Shown piece after piece: positions 35,246 through 46,722 of a DNA stretch of 64,000 nt. Origin of the DNA: Biscogniauxia marginata (taxonomy: Eukaryota > Ascomycota > Sordariomycetes > Xylariales > Xylariaceae); the NCBI GenBank assembly GCA_022695795.1, contig MU404069.1, positions 310,001 through 374,000 on the forward strand. The letters are read 5' to 3'. The first letter of the stretch is position 1. The number at the start of each line of letters is the position of its first letter. The notes under the pieces were generated by a model that was given only the letters and a program-made list of their open reading frames with translations, searched no databases and was not told the DNA's origin. Both the position numbers and the translations under genes were made by a program.

Positions 35246-37635
35246 CGCTACAGGGTGTGGCCTTTAGAAAAGAGCACGTTGGTGATGGTGTTGAGGGTAG
35301 GAGGTGTTGATGGAGAGGAGTTGGAAAAAAAAGAAGAGGTGAAGTTCGTTCGACGCGGGGCCCGATGATGTTTTGAGCACTTTCTCGTGCATTGGATAGC
35401 AACGAAAAGCTAAAATACGCAGTGGTCAGCCGTAGAGGGGGGTGGGGCAAATCTACTGCCGCTAGAGGTTTCTGATCGAGGTACAAGATACCCTAATAAC
35501 TTGTTACAAGTACTGCCCGTACCTCCCTCGGTTGCTGCTACGTAACCGAGACATAATGCTCCTACCCGCATGTACTTAGGTATGCTGGTACTTGTACATA
35601 ATTTACCTATACTTACACCTGCATTGACATTCTTTCCGCTCTCTTTTCTTTTCTTTGCTTCCACCCCCCTAGTTATCCCGTATCTCCAGTTAAATAACTT
35701 AATTCATTAAATAGAGCCTATATAACTCAGATAAATACAATAAACCATGTAGTAAGTGGACGTTACATGTACTTATATATGCATATACATGTATCAGGTA
35801 TGTAAGATGTATGCATCTATGCGGTATCCGTGCGCGCGACGATGACGAAAACGTGTACCCGCAAAATACCGACACGGTCGGTAACAGCAAGCCAATGTAT
35901 TCCGTACGGAGCACGACCCCACCATAAAAAAGCGGGATCTCACGGAGAATTGATGTCACACACTTCCCACTTAATGTTCTTCACTTGTACGGACTACTCT
36001 CCCACCGGATGGGGAGGTACCTCATGGGAGGTGGGCATATGGGGTGAGGGGAGGAGGATGAGAACAGGGCCGACTCGAGGTCTTATTATTACCATTGATC
36101 GTGGTAGTGATCGATCTCTAGCCAAGTGCTGCATATACATATCAATGGTCTTTCGATGGCTTTCACTACCTACCTTGGTCCACTTGTCCACCCAACTTAA
36201 TAACTAGCTGGCAACTAACCAACTACTCCCGGGCATGAAATCTTTTATGATTAGTACATAGGTACCGGTTTGACAAACAATAGTACCGAGGTTCGTCATA
36301 TCTACGAAAGGTATACCCGACATGTACAACGAATAAATGCAATGGCTTAACGGCATTGGCGTCATCTTTCCCGACTCGCCGTTTGTGGTGCAGGGGGCGG
36401 AACCAAACAACTTGTGATATTCGTTTAAGAAATAAACCCTCAACATTCTTGTTAGTGAAGAAAAAAAAATAGAAAGAAAGAAAATTATCCACGCGCATAA
36501 GAGAGGAGTCGTCCTAGGTAATCGGTGAGATGATTATTGGTGGGGGGTTTGCTTGGTGAAGAACCTGTCCGTCAGATAAAATCCAGGTTACGTACGACTG
36601 CTTTCGGGCCGGCCTTATCTTCAATGGACCTCAGTCATCATATATCCGCTTCTTCAGCCACAAATATAAGCCACAGCTACTACGGCCTACCTAAGGTAAG
36701 GTACCTAATTCTACGGCACCGGCCGTGAACTCTTGATCTAGATTCGCATAATCCTCATCTCCAGGAACAGGTCCCACGAGGTCAAGTTACTGCGTACATG
36801 ACCACGTGATCATCATTCGACTTCAGGACTTCCCAGGGCTACCGGACCTACTAGCTAATCTACATACATAGACGCCGGATCCGGGGTATGTATATGGCTA
36901 AGCACGTATGTATACCTAGGTATGTATGCAATCCATAAAGCTCATCTTAACCTAGGTAAGGTATGTACTGTGTTTCTTGAAAATCGCTTTATCTCTTTAT
37001 GTATTTATTTTATCTTATGTACCTACTTCCGTGTTCTACACGGCGGTGTAATTGAATATGTATTCCTAATAGCATCCAGTACGCCATACGCCGCACGCAT
37101 ACATACAGGATGCTTGTCTTCTTCTTCCCTCTAACCCCGGGACGACCTACCTTGCCATTGATTTAGCTTGGACTGCTTTCTTCTAACCTCAAACCCTATC
37201 GGGGGAAAAAGTATGAAGGTAGACAGAAAAAGACCGAACAAGTGTCATCCATCTAGTAGCAACAATGATTTAATTATATGCCTGCTTAGACTTCTAGCCC
37301 CCGGAGCCAAACAAAAATGCCAGGACAGGTTGGTATGGTATGCAAAGCCTGTTCATTCAGTCGACTGACTTGACTGGTAGCATGATAGCGAATATCCACT
37401 GCGTCTATGAACGCCAGGTTTTGCGGAATATTGGGTAAATAAGTAACCTTTTTTTTCTTGTTATGATAAAGTGAACGCTGAATTTGGAGATGCCGGGTAT
37501 GTTGTCACAAGTAAAAAAGACGGAAGAAAGTCGAGAAGGTAAGGGTGGGAAGGCGTTGCGTTGCTTTCCCATGGTATAGGTATCGTTTCACGACGGCCTC
37601 GTACTATGCCCATATTTTCCGCGACAGGTGTCTCC
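35246..37635. other. Intergenic region, about 2.4 kb
   Basis: The left end is the aldolase promoter and CT-rich leader. The rest carries frequent TACATA and TAGGTAC-type words (35740-35800, 36690-37000) and no supported gene. A poly-A/G tract lies at 36456-36484. Confidence 0.5.
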
Positions 37636-38118
37636 TTATTCAGTTGATATCCAGCCGTCTCGTGAAAGAGCAGGTTCGAAGATCCCTCCGCTCGGGATTT
37701 CTGATATATGGCCGTAACGATTATGTCGCTCGCCGTACCCGTAAATAGCGTTACTGTCGTAACTATAACAATATCCGGCCTCGAGGTCCTTGGGGCCGTA
37801 GTCCCCCATATAGTCCATCCATCCCATTTCGGGGGAAACACTGGCCATCCGCGCTAGTCTCGCAAGTAGGAACCACACCCCAAGCAGCACGAACTTGAAC
37901 CAGCCAACGAACCCTTGTCTTGCACGTCCTACGTCGTACGACTCGGGGGATAAAGAACGAGAATTGCCATGCTCGATCTCATCCTCTTCGGCATTAGCGG
38001 CATCAAGGTAGCGCAAGTCTTGATTTCCTTTCGGGTTCTGGTCTAAGAGTAGACCATAAGCTGTCGCCACCGCTGTTGCGTTGGTATCATCAGAAACTGA
38101 ACGTGTATCTTCATCCTC
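37636..38118 (-). other. Open same-frame extension behind the Ubp16-like stop
   Basis: The reading frame of the Ubp16-like gene continues without a stop for 160 codons after its TAG and ends in TAA at 37636-37638. The stretch begins with an acidic Ser/Thr-rich segment. It then has a hydrophobic segment of about 18 residues (WFKFVLLGVWFLLARLA), a good membrane-helix candidate, and a Tyr/Gly-rich end. It may be a lost or readthrough C-terminus, or chance. Confidence 0.4.
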
Positions 38119-40158
38119 CTATGATGATTCTGCAGGCACACATCCGTCACTGCTCTTGCGATGCTCGTGTTCGAGTTCATAGAACAGCAGGTACACCTCC
38201 CGTTGCATGTTGAGTACCTCAGCCGTCTTAGCTTCCTTGATCTTCTCGTCGCTGATGCGCCACCAGCGCTCGCTCTGCTTGCCACGACGCCGGGCTTTCG
38301 CGCCATTTAATTTCGAGGCAGATTTAGCGGCCGCTTCGCTACCGGGAGTTGTCGCTTGCACTCGAATGCTCTCTTTGGCTGGGCTGCTAGGACGGCTATT
38401 CCGTGCCGACCGTGTGATCCGCGACATAGTCGAACGCGCGGAGGCCGCAACAGACCTAAGGCTTATAGTATCCGAATCGCTGCTCCTCGGCACCGATGTA
38501 GGGCTCGAGCGGTGCGACAACCGAGCGTTTGGACCTATCTGCGAGCTCGTGTCAGTCGATGGACGCGGGAGGATTTCGACTGAGTGATTGGGCGAGCTGG
38601 GCCCTGATGATGCAGACACTAGGTCTGGCGTTGATGCGACGGGGCTCGGGTCTCCCGACTTGTGCGTTGCATCGATGCTGGGGGTGGCAGTTGGATTGGG
38701 AGTAGCGACTGGGCTTGGAATGGCGGACTTGGTGAAGACCCCTGAAGGACGGAAAGTGTTCGGGGTTGAGTAAGGGATATGAACGTTCTGTCGTCGGAAG
38801 GACTCGTAATGTCCACTGTGATGACTGCCTTTATGCGTAACGGTACCGAGTAATTTGTACCTCTTGCGGTTGATTAGACCACCCATCGGTAACCGCTCCG
38901 GAAAAGCTACCTTGGCAGAGTTCTTCAGAGACATGTGGCTAGGGTCGTATATCGACCGCGAGAGGTGGATAGCCATGATTTTCGGGAAGCTCGTGAGACG
39001 TGTGTGTTTCGCGATCCTGCACTTGGGCGCGAACCTCGTGTCCGGTAGCACGACGTCCGGCGGGGCTCTCTCGGGGTCGGTGTCGATGGCATGCTGAAGC
39101 TTCGCGATCGCCAGTCGCGTGGTGGCCTTGAAGTCTTCTGAGAGGGATCGCGCTACCTCGGCCTCGAGCAGATCCCTCGCGTGTACGAGTCGGCACTTTT
39201 CGCACTTGTAGTCATCCACGTACTCGGTCTTAAAGAAGCCATCAAGACAGGCGTTGAGTGAAGTCGAACTCGCTTGAGGTACGCTCAGCGTCAGGGTACA
39301 GAATGTGCTCTCTGTCGGCCTGGTCTTGAAGCCGCACTTCTGACACTCAATTTGGCTCTCGTATCTACCTTCCAGGGGAAACCCTTCCTCCTCCTCGTCT
39401 TCGTCCTCCGCTACCGGCACATTGGCCTCCGCCGCAGGTACGAGCGTGCCGCTTGCACTACTTGGGCCACCCGTGCTGGATTGGGCCGTGTCGTCACCAT
39501 TGTCCCCATTAACCCCATTGAGGGCCAGATCGGCAAGCCGCTCCTCCACAGCATCGCCATCTACTGTTGCGCTGGTTTCACTTGCGCTCTTAGCTCTACT
39601 CTTTCTCCTCGCAGCTTGGCGTGCTCGCTTCCCAGCATGATATTCGTCGCACAGCCTCTCGGCCACTACCTGCAGGAATTCCTGGGCGTCTTGTTGCTGC
39701 CGGCTAATGCGTTTCCTAAACGCAGTCTCCAATACTTTCACGAAACCAACGGCCGAGATGCTCTTCTTGTATATGGGACGTTCGTTGAGGGCGTCGAGGA
39801 TGTCCTTAAGACCCTTGGTGACAATACCCCCTTGCAGCCCCTGGTTCTTCCATTCAGGTGCGTTCTTGCGCGCAGGATCTTGGACTACCTCCTCATACAC
39901 CCACGGCTCATCGATCTTTCTCCGATGGCTCTCTCGGATCAAGTAGATGCGAAGATCAGTAAGGCCGGCAAGGGCCTGGAGGACGGAGTTGATGAAACAG
40001 TCGTTTGCCGGGTTTACAAGACCAACAACGCCCTTTTTACGCGCAGAATTGGAATCACTATCGATCAGGTAGGTCGGAGCAAAGACGTAGACGAGAGTTA
40101 TGGCGGCAAGAGAAGCGCCAGCTGCGTAAGTAGCGACGGTGAGCGGTTTCTCTGGCAT
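38119..40158 (-). CDS. UBP16: Ubiquitin carboxyl-terminal hydrolase, Ubp16-like, membrane-anchored
   Basis: USP-family cysteine protease that removes ubiquitin; yeast Ubp16 sits on the mitochondrial outer membrane. Single exon, 679 aa. Residues about 8-31 form a membrane helix. The Cys box is GLVNPANDCFINSVLQAL with catalytic Cys54, preceded by the oxyanion Asn. A zinc-ribbon pair follows (CQKCG and CEKCR). The His box is HHSGHYESF with His450, and the conserved WWRISDEKI carries the third acidic residue near 645. Ser/Pro-rich low complexity interrupts the region between the His box and the end (about 460-630), as do acidic inserts near 200-260. The frame remains open past the TAG at 38119-38121, so the natural C-terminus is uncertain. 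The symbol is by similarity. Confidence 0.88.
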   Translation of the reverse strand: MPEKPLTVATYAAGASLAAITLVYVFAPTYLIDSDSNSARKKGVVGLVNPANDCFINSVLQALAGLTDLRIYLIRESHRRKIDEPWVYEEVVQDPARKNAPEWKNQGLQGGIVTKGLKDILDALNERPIYKKSISAVGFVKVLETAFRKRISRQQQDAQEFLQVVAERLCDEYHAGKRARQAARRKSRAKSASETSATVDGDAVEERLADLALNGVNGDNGDDTAQSSTGGPSSASGTLVPAAEANVPVAEDEDEEEEGFPLEGRYESQIECQKCGFKTRPTESTFCTLTLSVPQASSTSLNACLDGFFKTEYVDDYKCEKCRLVHARDLLEAEVARSLSEDFKATTRLAIAKLQHAIDTDPERAPPDVVLPDTRFAPKCRIAKHTRLTSFPKIMAIHLSRSIYDPSHMSLKNSAKVAFPERLPMGGLINRKRYKLLGTVTHKGSHHSGHYESFRRQNVHIPYSTPNTFRPSGVFTKSAIPSPVATPNPTATPSIDATHKSGDPSPVASTPDLVSASSGPSSPNHSVEILPRPSTDTSSQIGPNARLSHRSSPTSVPRSSDSDTISLRSVAASARSTMSRITRSARNSRPSSPAKESIRVQATTPGSEAAAKSASKLNGAKARRRGKQSERWWRISDEKIKEAKTAEVLNMQREVYLLFYELEHEHRKSSDGCVPAESS

Positions 40159-41696
40159 GATCAGGTTTCGCCTGGTCGTGTCTCGGATCGTCGAGAGAGG
40201 GATTGCTCTTATTGATACGACTGGGCAGCGGGACGTGGAAATATGTCGAAGGGATATTAACGATCGGCCGGTGATCCGTGTTCATAACTGCATACCGAAA
40301 ATTCGGGGGGAGCTGTGGGTGATTTGGACCGAGATGTTCGCCCGGTGGAGGACTTATCGATCAATTGCAGGACTGCAGGGATGCCCCCGTTCGCCCTCAA
40401 ACGCCGAATTGACGGACTACTCCGCGACTAGACGTCTACTTATAGGTAGTTAATAACACAGCCCGGTCTCACACGGTATTCTTCTCCAATAGATGATTCA
40501 TGGCCTGTGATAGCTTAGGGCGATATCTCGGGTTGCAGTAGTGGCAGAACTACAGACGAAATGAAATACCGCTACAACCAATTCCCTGGACAGAAGGAGA
40601 CGGGGGGGAAAGGCAAGAATAGATTATAGAAAAGAGGTAGAAAACGACGCAGCTGAGTGCGCGGATAGAATTGGAAGGTTATAATGAAAGTGACATGCAA
40701 TTTGAAATGAAGTAGAATTCATCCCACTAGGGAAAGGAAAGGGGGGGGTGGAAGATGTAGAATGCGGGATGCCCAGGTTGGGGGAGTTGTCTTAGGTGGG
40801 CAGCCTAGTGTATTTTAGGTTAGGTAGTCATTAGAACTTAATAGCTACCTAACTTGGGCGAGTAAGCACTCAAGGCACTGTACTGCGCAATACCTCCACA
40901 ATACCTTAGGTACCTAGTGTAAATTGGAATTGGGGGGGTTGACAATTTCTCGATTGCTACTACGTAAGTCCAGGGACCAGAATTAAGGATGAAATCCAAT
41001 GCAACGCTGTTTTCGAATTTGGATTAGATATAGCAACTTGATACATGTGCTTTCGTATCAGAATATTCTTGAAATTTTCCTTTTTTTTCTTTCAATGTAA
41101 ACCTGTTCCGAGGGGGGGGCTTATACATCGTCGACCACCAACCACTAGGTAGCTAGCTGTATCGTTATCTAACCACCTAGGGCTAGCGCATAGTCTACTA
41201 GTGTATAACCCCTGTTTAGACTAACGTTGGGCCAATCCGGCAACTTTTACGGTAGTGTCTGGAACAATTAAAACGAAGAGAAAATAAAAAATTATGTTGA
41301 ACTCTGCTACTATGTAGAGACCATCTTACTACCTCGGTCCACCACAGCTTTGCACATGTCGCGGGGAATCCTGACGGCTACAACAAATGTGTGTATGTCG
41401 ACGGGAGTCTGTCGAGAAAGGCAAGTTAGGGGTATTTCGAAATGACCTTCGGGATCGGAGACTTCGGATGCGACAAAACCATCGTGGGTGCGGGGGTCCC
41501 GTCCTTGTGACTCTGCGGGATATCCAAAGGAATGGAATATTCGACAGCATTTCCATTCCCAGCGGGGTGTGTGTAAGTATACCAGATATATTGCGACTAA
41601 TGAGACATTAACTTCGTCATAAAACCAACACACTATGTAACTCATCACTGATAACCCCAACAACTACTAATTCGCATATAGGAAAGACAGTGACCA
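40159..41696. other. Intergenic region, about 1.5 kb
   Basis: Left part is the promoter of the Ubp16-like gene. Poly-G runs occur near 40741 and 41113, and TAGGTACCTA-type words at 40810-40915. A 117-codon minus-strand open frame (41310-41663) has no motif and probably lies in the 3' region of the F-box-like gene. Confidence 0.5.
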
Positions 41697-42668
41697 CTAG
41701 CTTGGACGTCTCGTCATGAGACGGTGACCCCTCTCATCCCAGAGTTCCCCATCCAAGGCGGTCTGCATGAGCCACCGAGAGCCAGGTTCGATATCAGCCA
41801 TTTGCTCTCTAAGCACCGGAATTTTAAAAACCATGATGCGCATCATATCGTCTTCGACAAGGCCCCCGGGGAGAGCGAAGCTCATAGGTAGGCGCCCTCC
41901 CGGCATGTACTCCGCCAGTACCACAGTTATGGGCTGTTCTGCGTGCTGCCGAGAAGAAGGTCTGCGTGCAACTTCAGTACTAATCATATGGGACGGCGTG
42001 CCCAAAACAGCAAGCTCGAGGTTTGGTAGACCTGCAAGGCACTGCCAGAACCGCTCATTGCATGTCGGCTGACGAATTCCGAGTCGTCGCAGATTGGGCC
42101 ATTGCTGTAGCATCCGCTTCCGCTGCTCGCTCGGATCGACATTCATATTGAACCCGGCGGCCTCGGGTTGGCACACGAGCTCCTCCAGCTTCGTCAACTG
42201 GGAAAGGCCCTCCCGTAGTACCGGGCCGACGCTCAGATGATCGTCCCGCGGCGAGAGGCCATTAAACGGGACGTCGATGATTAGACGCCGCAACGACTCA
42301 CGTGTGTGGCGGAACAACTCCCACACCCACCTAGCCGTGGACAGATTATCTAAGGTATAGTCAAACGGCGCAAGATAGAGAGACGTGATGTCACGAAACA
42401 CGCTAGGGAGCCGGACATTCGACTGACGCGATGCCTCGAGGCATATAAGGAAACGGCGGAGACGATTTTTGCAGTCGAGGTAGAGGCAGTGCTGCTGCAG
42501 CTTCTGAACTGAGAGCTCGTGCGTCGCACGGCTGACGAGGCCGAAGGCTACGAGGAGCTGAGTGGCGTCATGAGATGCGGGTATGACGGCTGCCGGATTA
42601 CTAGGTAATAAACTTGTCATGGCCTGGAATATGAGTTCCAGGGGTATGCGCATCTGCTGCTCATCCAT
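41697..42668 (-). CDS. F-box-like protein, 323 aa
   Basis: Single exon. The N-terminus reads MDEQQMRIPLELIFQAMTSLL, resembling the start of an F-box (Ile-Pro-Leu-Glu-Leu-Ile), the motif that docks Skp1 in SCF ubiquitin ligases. The rest is helical with leucine-rich spacing (SLRRLIIDV, LTKLEELVC, WPNLRRLGI, LPNLELAVLG), as in fungal F-box/LRR-like proteins that present targets for ubiquitination. No substrate can be named. The frame is open upstream to 42842, but the Met at 42668 gives the usual position of the motif near the N-terminus. Such genes are numerous and fast-evolving in filamentous ascomycetes. Confidence 0.65.
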   Translation of the reverse strand: MDEQQMRIPLELIFQAMTSLLPSNPAAVIPASHDATQLLVAFGLVSRATHELSVQKLQQHCLYLDCKNRLRRFLICLEASRQSNVRLPSVFRDITSLYLAPFDYTLDNLSTARWVWELFRHTRESLRRLIIDVPFNGLSPRDDHLSVGPVLREGLSQLTKLEELVCQPEAAGFNMNVDPSEQRKRMLQQWPNLRRLGIRQPTCNERFWQCLAGLPNLELAVLGTPSHMISTEVARRPSSRQHAEQPITVVLAEYMPGGRLPMSFALPGGLVEDDMMRIMVFKIPVLREQMADIEPGSRWLMQTALDGELWDERGHRLMTRRPS

Positions 42669-44244
42669 TTTCAGGATTACCACTAAAGCGGTGTCGTTCG
42701 TGGGATATCTTGTGTTTGGGCTAAGGGGGTTGCTTGGAGGAGGGAGGATGACGATAGAACAAGTTGCGTTGGAACAGATCCGAAGGGAACCCCGCACTAT
42801 GCAGATATCAATCACGGAACGGAAGTCTGTGTATAATTGCATATCGTACTATGCCAATCGTCCCCCTTCCCCTTTTATCGATTCTTGTCACACACTCCCA
42901 CTGCTGGAGAGACTGGCAGGCTCTCGTCAAGTTTGGAGGCATAATCTTCGTGAAATAGACTACAAAAGGGGGGGAAAGGGGGGAATACTAATGATAATAG
43001 AAGCAAAAATCTTTCTTCAAACAAATTGTGATGTATTTCTGTATCACCAAGTCCCTGACCTTCCTCCATACAGAGACGATCGCTTTTGACCAGAAAAAGT
43101 ACTGACCCTTTACTCAACTTCATTTTCACCAAGGACTCTCACCGTGAAAAATCATCAGCACCTCCTCTAGGTTACAGGCAGGTCTATATAGCTCAGGTTC
43201 GTAATTTACCTGATTCTCTAGACCGAACGGTTCAAATTTTATCAATACATGTATCTAGCCGTATCCCTCTCGCTTATTGGCTGGTCTACATGCTGTAGAG
43301 AATCATATTCCTCCGAAGTCAATATGATGCCGGATCTGATCAACGCAAAGCCCACCCACTGGGCTGGTGATTCCTACTATGTTGTGAAAGCGAAACAAAA
43401 TTCTTCATCAGTCAAGGTGGGCTTGTGTCCCCCTCCAACTATAGATCATCAATAGCCTAGTTCTCATATTTACAGACGTAGTATAACTACATCATCCCTG
43501 ATTGGAAATCCCCGTCTTCGTGTTGCTTATTTCAGAGGTTGCCATCTAGGAGTCAGGAGAGTTGTCTCAGAAGACTCATAGTGACTTCTAACGTGTTATT
43601 CTGCAACATTTATAGGATATTACTCTTTGTTCTTCATTTTGATAGCTCCAGAATCCTCATTGGCTAGTTTGATGCCATGTTTCGAGATGAAATCATCGTG
43701 GTCCTATGATGCTAATGAATGTATACTATTCCGATGTCGTCATTTTGAATTCGGCGGTGACGAGGCAAGAAACTCCTAAGTGGACGCAGCCAAACAACAC
43801 AACTTCCCAAAGTCAGTCAGCTTTTTAGTGATTCTCAATCGAAACGTAAAAGAGATGAACATAAAGCCTCAATTCTAGGCTCAAACGGGTGGTGTTATTG
43901 AAAGTCGATTCATTGGAGATAAGCTTGTGTATAATAAAGATACTCCTAAAAGGAGTCAGTTTCAGCCCGACTAGAATTTATGAAGTCCAAACATTGACAT
44001 GATTACATCCAATGAGTTATGACTATACCACTTCAAGTCGAGCAAGAGAGAGCTGTCAAATACGTTTTAGTATGGGAGAGTATCTCTCCAAGCCGGAGTA
44101 TATAAAGCTATGAATGTATACCAATACCTTGAGTTATAGAAGATAGAATAGCATACCAGAACAGAGTCTATCTTGTAACTCAAGTTTCACTCGAACCGAA
44201 TTCCCATCGACCGCAATATTCAAGCATCTTTCAACACCATAGAC
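42669..44244. other. Divergent spacer, about 1.6 kb
   Basis: Contains the promoters of the F-box-like gene and the deaminase-like gene. A short hairpin word (ACTCCTAAAAGGAGT) occurs at 43942-43956. Open frames are below 90 codons or overlap the leader. No gene seen. Confidence 0.5.
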
Positions 44245-45912
44245 ATGGTGCGTAAGACGAAATATAAGCCTTTCGACTATGTGAATTGCACTTTGAAGAC
44301 TGATGTTGCCGAAGAGACTAAGAAAAGTCCTGTCTCTCCTTTTGATAGTCGCCCGCAGAACTTCGACTATGAAAGCTTTTACTCCCGCGCAGTCTTCATC
44401 GATGCGAAATATCAACAGCAATACGAAGACCTTGGGCACGAGCTGGCCAGATGTGACACTGACAATATCAAAGAGAGTATTGACCTGATCGCCCGCAATT
44501 TCTCTCTGCGAACACTTCGTAGAGAGTCCGAATGGTGGATACCTCTCTCGCCAGTAAGCCATACTTCAGCTAGGAGCCCTGCTGCTCCCGCTCCCCTGCC
44601 CCGAGCGACGGGGAGTCACACTATCGAGCGCGTTTTCCTCGATAGCTGCGCGCTGATTCTGTCGCGAAAAAGGAGTGGTCCATCTATCAAGGGCGCTTCT
44701 GGTCAAGTCACCGCAACTGTACTCCGAAAATCCAATAACGAGTACACGCTCTATGTCGCCAAGAACGCTGGGTTTTCAGAGGCAGATAAGAGGCTCATCA
44801 GGCGCATAGAGGAGTGGATGAACTCCCCGAATGCCAGAGATGACTGTGTGCTCGACAACGACCTTTGGAGGTCAATCCTGGTTCACATTACGGATCGGAT
44901 CAAGTCGTACCTGGATTCCAAAACTGACAAAAGGTTTGTTAGGTGTCAGCAAAAGCTTGAAGAGCATTTGGCGACAAGGTTCCCTGACAGTATCAAAGAC
45001 CGCGATTTCTACCAGTTTCTTTATAGCCTGAAGACAATTCTTAGTGAGATCCACTCAGAAAAAGGGGAATGTTTGAAACCTCGTCATTCTATTCTGAGAA
45101 GGGCCTACGCATTCGTCCACGACCGCGAGGATATGATATGCCTCTTCAAGACTTGTCTCGAGCAGTACGAGTTGCCATACTTTGTCAAGCATCCTATTCT
45201 CTACTGTATCACTCTTGCCGAAGACTTGGCTCGGATTTCGTTCGCGTTCATGAACCTGGTCGAATTTCGCAATTCGCGTGTTTCTGGCCAGGCGAAATTT
45301 CACATATGCCCCGTCGAGAGAACACCTAGCACAAGTCGAATTTACAAACCAGACCACGCTAAACTTAAGAAGAGGATGTCCAGGGAAATAATGTTGTCGA
45401 ATCAGAACAGTGAAGTGAGAGAAGAGGTGATGAAGAAAATCCGCCAAGTCAATATGGTGGTTCATTGTGAGATGCAACTCTTGTCCCACATCCTTGGTGA
45501 CATAAAGATGGGTAAGATCGAGATCGAGGATCTCTACGATTTTATCGGATGTACGAAAAGGCCTTGCTTCCTCTGTGCCGGGACAGTCAACCTCGGGACT
45601 TCTTTCAAGACAGCAGAGCCTCATTGGAAGCTATATTGGCAATGGGGCATACCAGAGGATCTCATGACTACGAATCATCTTTTTTGGCCAGTTGCCACCT
45701 TATACCTCAAAATGGGCATGATTATCCGGGATGGAGAGGGCATGTTTGGCAAGAAGAGAATAGTGCCTGACGACAGCTGGATCCATGATCCACGTCCAGA
45801 GTGTTCCCCGATGCCTATCAGGAATGGTAAAGGCTGCTCTTTGCCTTATAGAAAGGAAGATGTCGATGGCTACCTTTCAACCCACGACCTTTGGTTCGGT
45901 AGAAAGCCCTGA
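44245..45912 (+). CDS. OTT_1508-like deaminase-fold protein
   Basis: Single exon, 555 aa. The C-terminal third holds the zinc signature of the cytidine-deaminase superfamily in its OTT_1508-like form: His407-Cys408-Glu409 in VVHCEMQLLSH, and Cys441 and Cys444 in CTKRPCFLC, which would bind zinc and activate water for base deamination. The domain spans about residues 370-500. The N-terminal 350 residues are charged and mainly helical, typical of fungal members, and without another known domain. Literature on the deaminase fold describes fungal expansions of this group, related to bacterial toxin deaminases; substrate and role are unknown. All four key residues are intact, so it may be active. 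A nucleic acid or nucleotide substrate is an inference. Confidence 0.82.
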   Translation: MVRKTKYKPFDYVNCTLKTDVAEETKKSPVSPFDSRPQNFDYESFYSRAVFIDAKYQQQYEDLGHELARCDTDNIKESIDLIARNFSLRTLRRESEWWIPLSPVSHTSARSPAAPAPLPRATGSHTIERVFLDSCALILSRKRSGPSIKGASGQVTATVLRKSNNEYTLYVAKNAGFSEADKRLIRRIEEWMNSPNARDDCVLDNDLWRSILVHITDRIKSYLDSKTDKRFVRCQQKLEEHLATRFPDSIKDRDFYQFLYSLKTILSEIHSEKGECLKPRHSILRRAYAFVHDREDMICLFKTCLEQYELPYFVKHPILYCITLAEDLARISFAFMNLVEFRNSRVSGQAKFHICPVERTPSTSRIYKPDHAKLKKRMSREIMLSNQNSEVREEVMKKIRQVNMVVHCEMQLLSHILGDIKMGKIEIEDLYDFIGCTKRPCFLCAGTVNLGTSFKTAEPHWKLYWQWGIPEDLMTTNHLFWPVATLYLKMGMIIRDGEGMFGKKRIVPDDSWIHDPRPECSPMPIRNGKGCSLPYRKEDVDGYLSTHDLWFGRKP

Positions 45913-46722
45913 AATGGCAATGGCAGATGAGTTCCCAATGATCACCCCTACAGGATGTCGATTTATGGCAGGTCAATGATACTTCATGACAAGAGCCATA
46001 GCGAGCCTAGAAATGATCAAGTTTCCTAGTTTACGATTTATGACATGCACTATTTGTTTAATTGTACATACAGTTGCTTTGCGGGGGAAATGAAGGCTAT
46101 CACTCAGCCCCTATCCAGTGTTTGTTATATCTCTTAATGACGATGAGGATAATTTGATGGAGAAAATATGTTGATTGTACATGTAGCCAAATTTGTTTTA
46201 TCAATGATGGTTTGTAGATGATTTTGATGTTCTACGGGTTTTTCATAGTTGTTTCAATATTACCAAGTCAAATTTGTACCAGCACACAAAAAGGGGGCGA
46301 GAAATGCCTATAGATCGCTCAATATACAATGATATAAAAGCTCCTAGCCGATGTATTACCTGCTAAACGGTTGTTTGAGATTAAGTGAAGACTCTCTAAC
46401 ATTCAACGGAATAATCGGTAGTAAAGAAACAAGATATTGAATTTGGCACAGAACTGGTTTAATGGGAAGAAAGGAATTGTGGCGGAAAGGGCCTACATTG
46501 TTATAAACCTCAGTTGGTGGTGCTGGTCCACTCAGTCGTCCATACACTCTTTTTTATCAGCATGTCATAAGGGGGGAACAGATCTAGGAGCGTACTCTTC
46601 CCAGTGCTGAAGGCTCATCTAGAGTGAGCGTGCCCAAACCCTTCCTAGAAAGAATCCCGAGAGCTATTGGGAGGTGTTAGATCCATTACCCAAAGGAATG
46701 GAGTTCAGAGAAAGCACGTTGC
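45913..46722. other. Intergenic region, 810 bp
   Basis: AT-rich 3' region of the deaminase-like gene and flank of the rhodopsin-like fragment. No gene or structured repeat seen. Confidence 0.5.

Noticed and set aside
39274..40215. 313-codon open frame on the plus strand
   Set aside because: It lies wholly antisense to the conserved catalytic part of the Ubp16-like gene and shows no motif of its own; high GC keeps the opposite frame open.
41310..41663. 117-codon minus-strand frame before the F-box-like gene
   Set aside because: No motif, conflicting frames, and position in the likely 3' region of the F-box-like gene.
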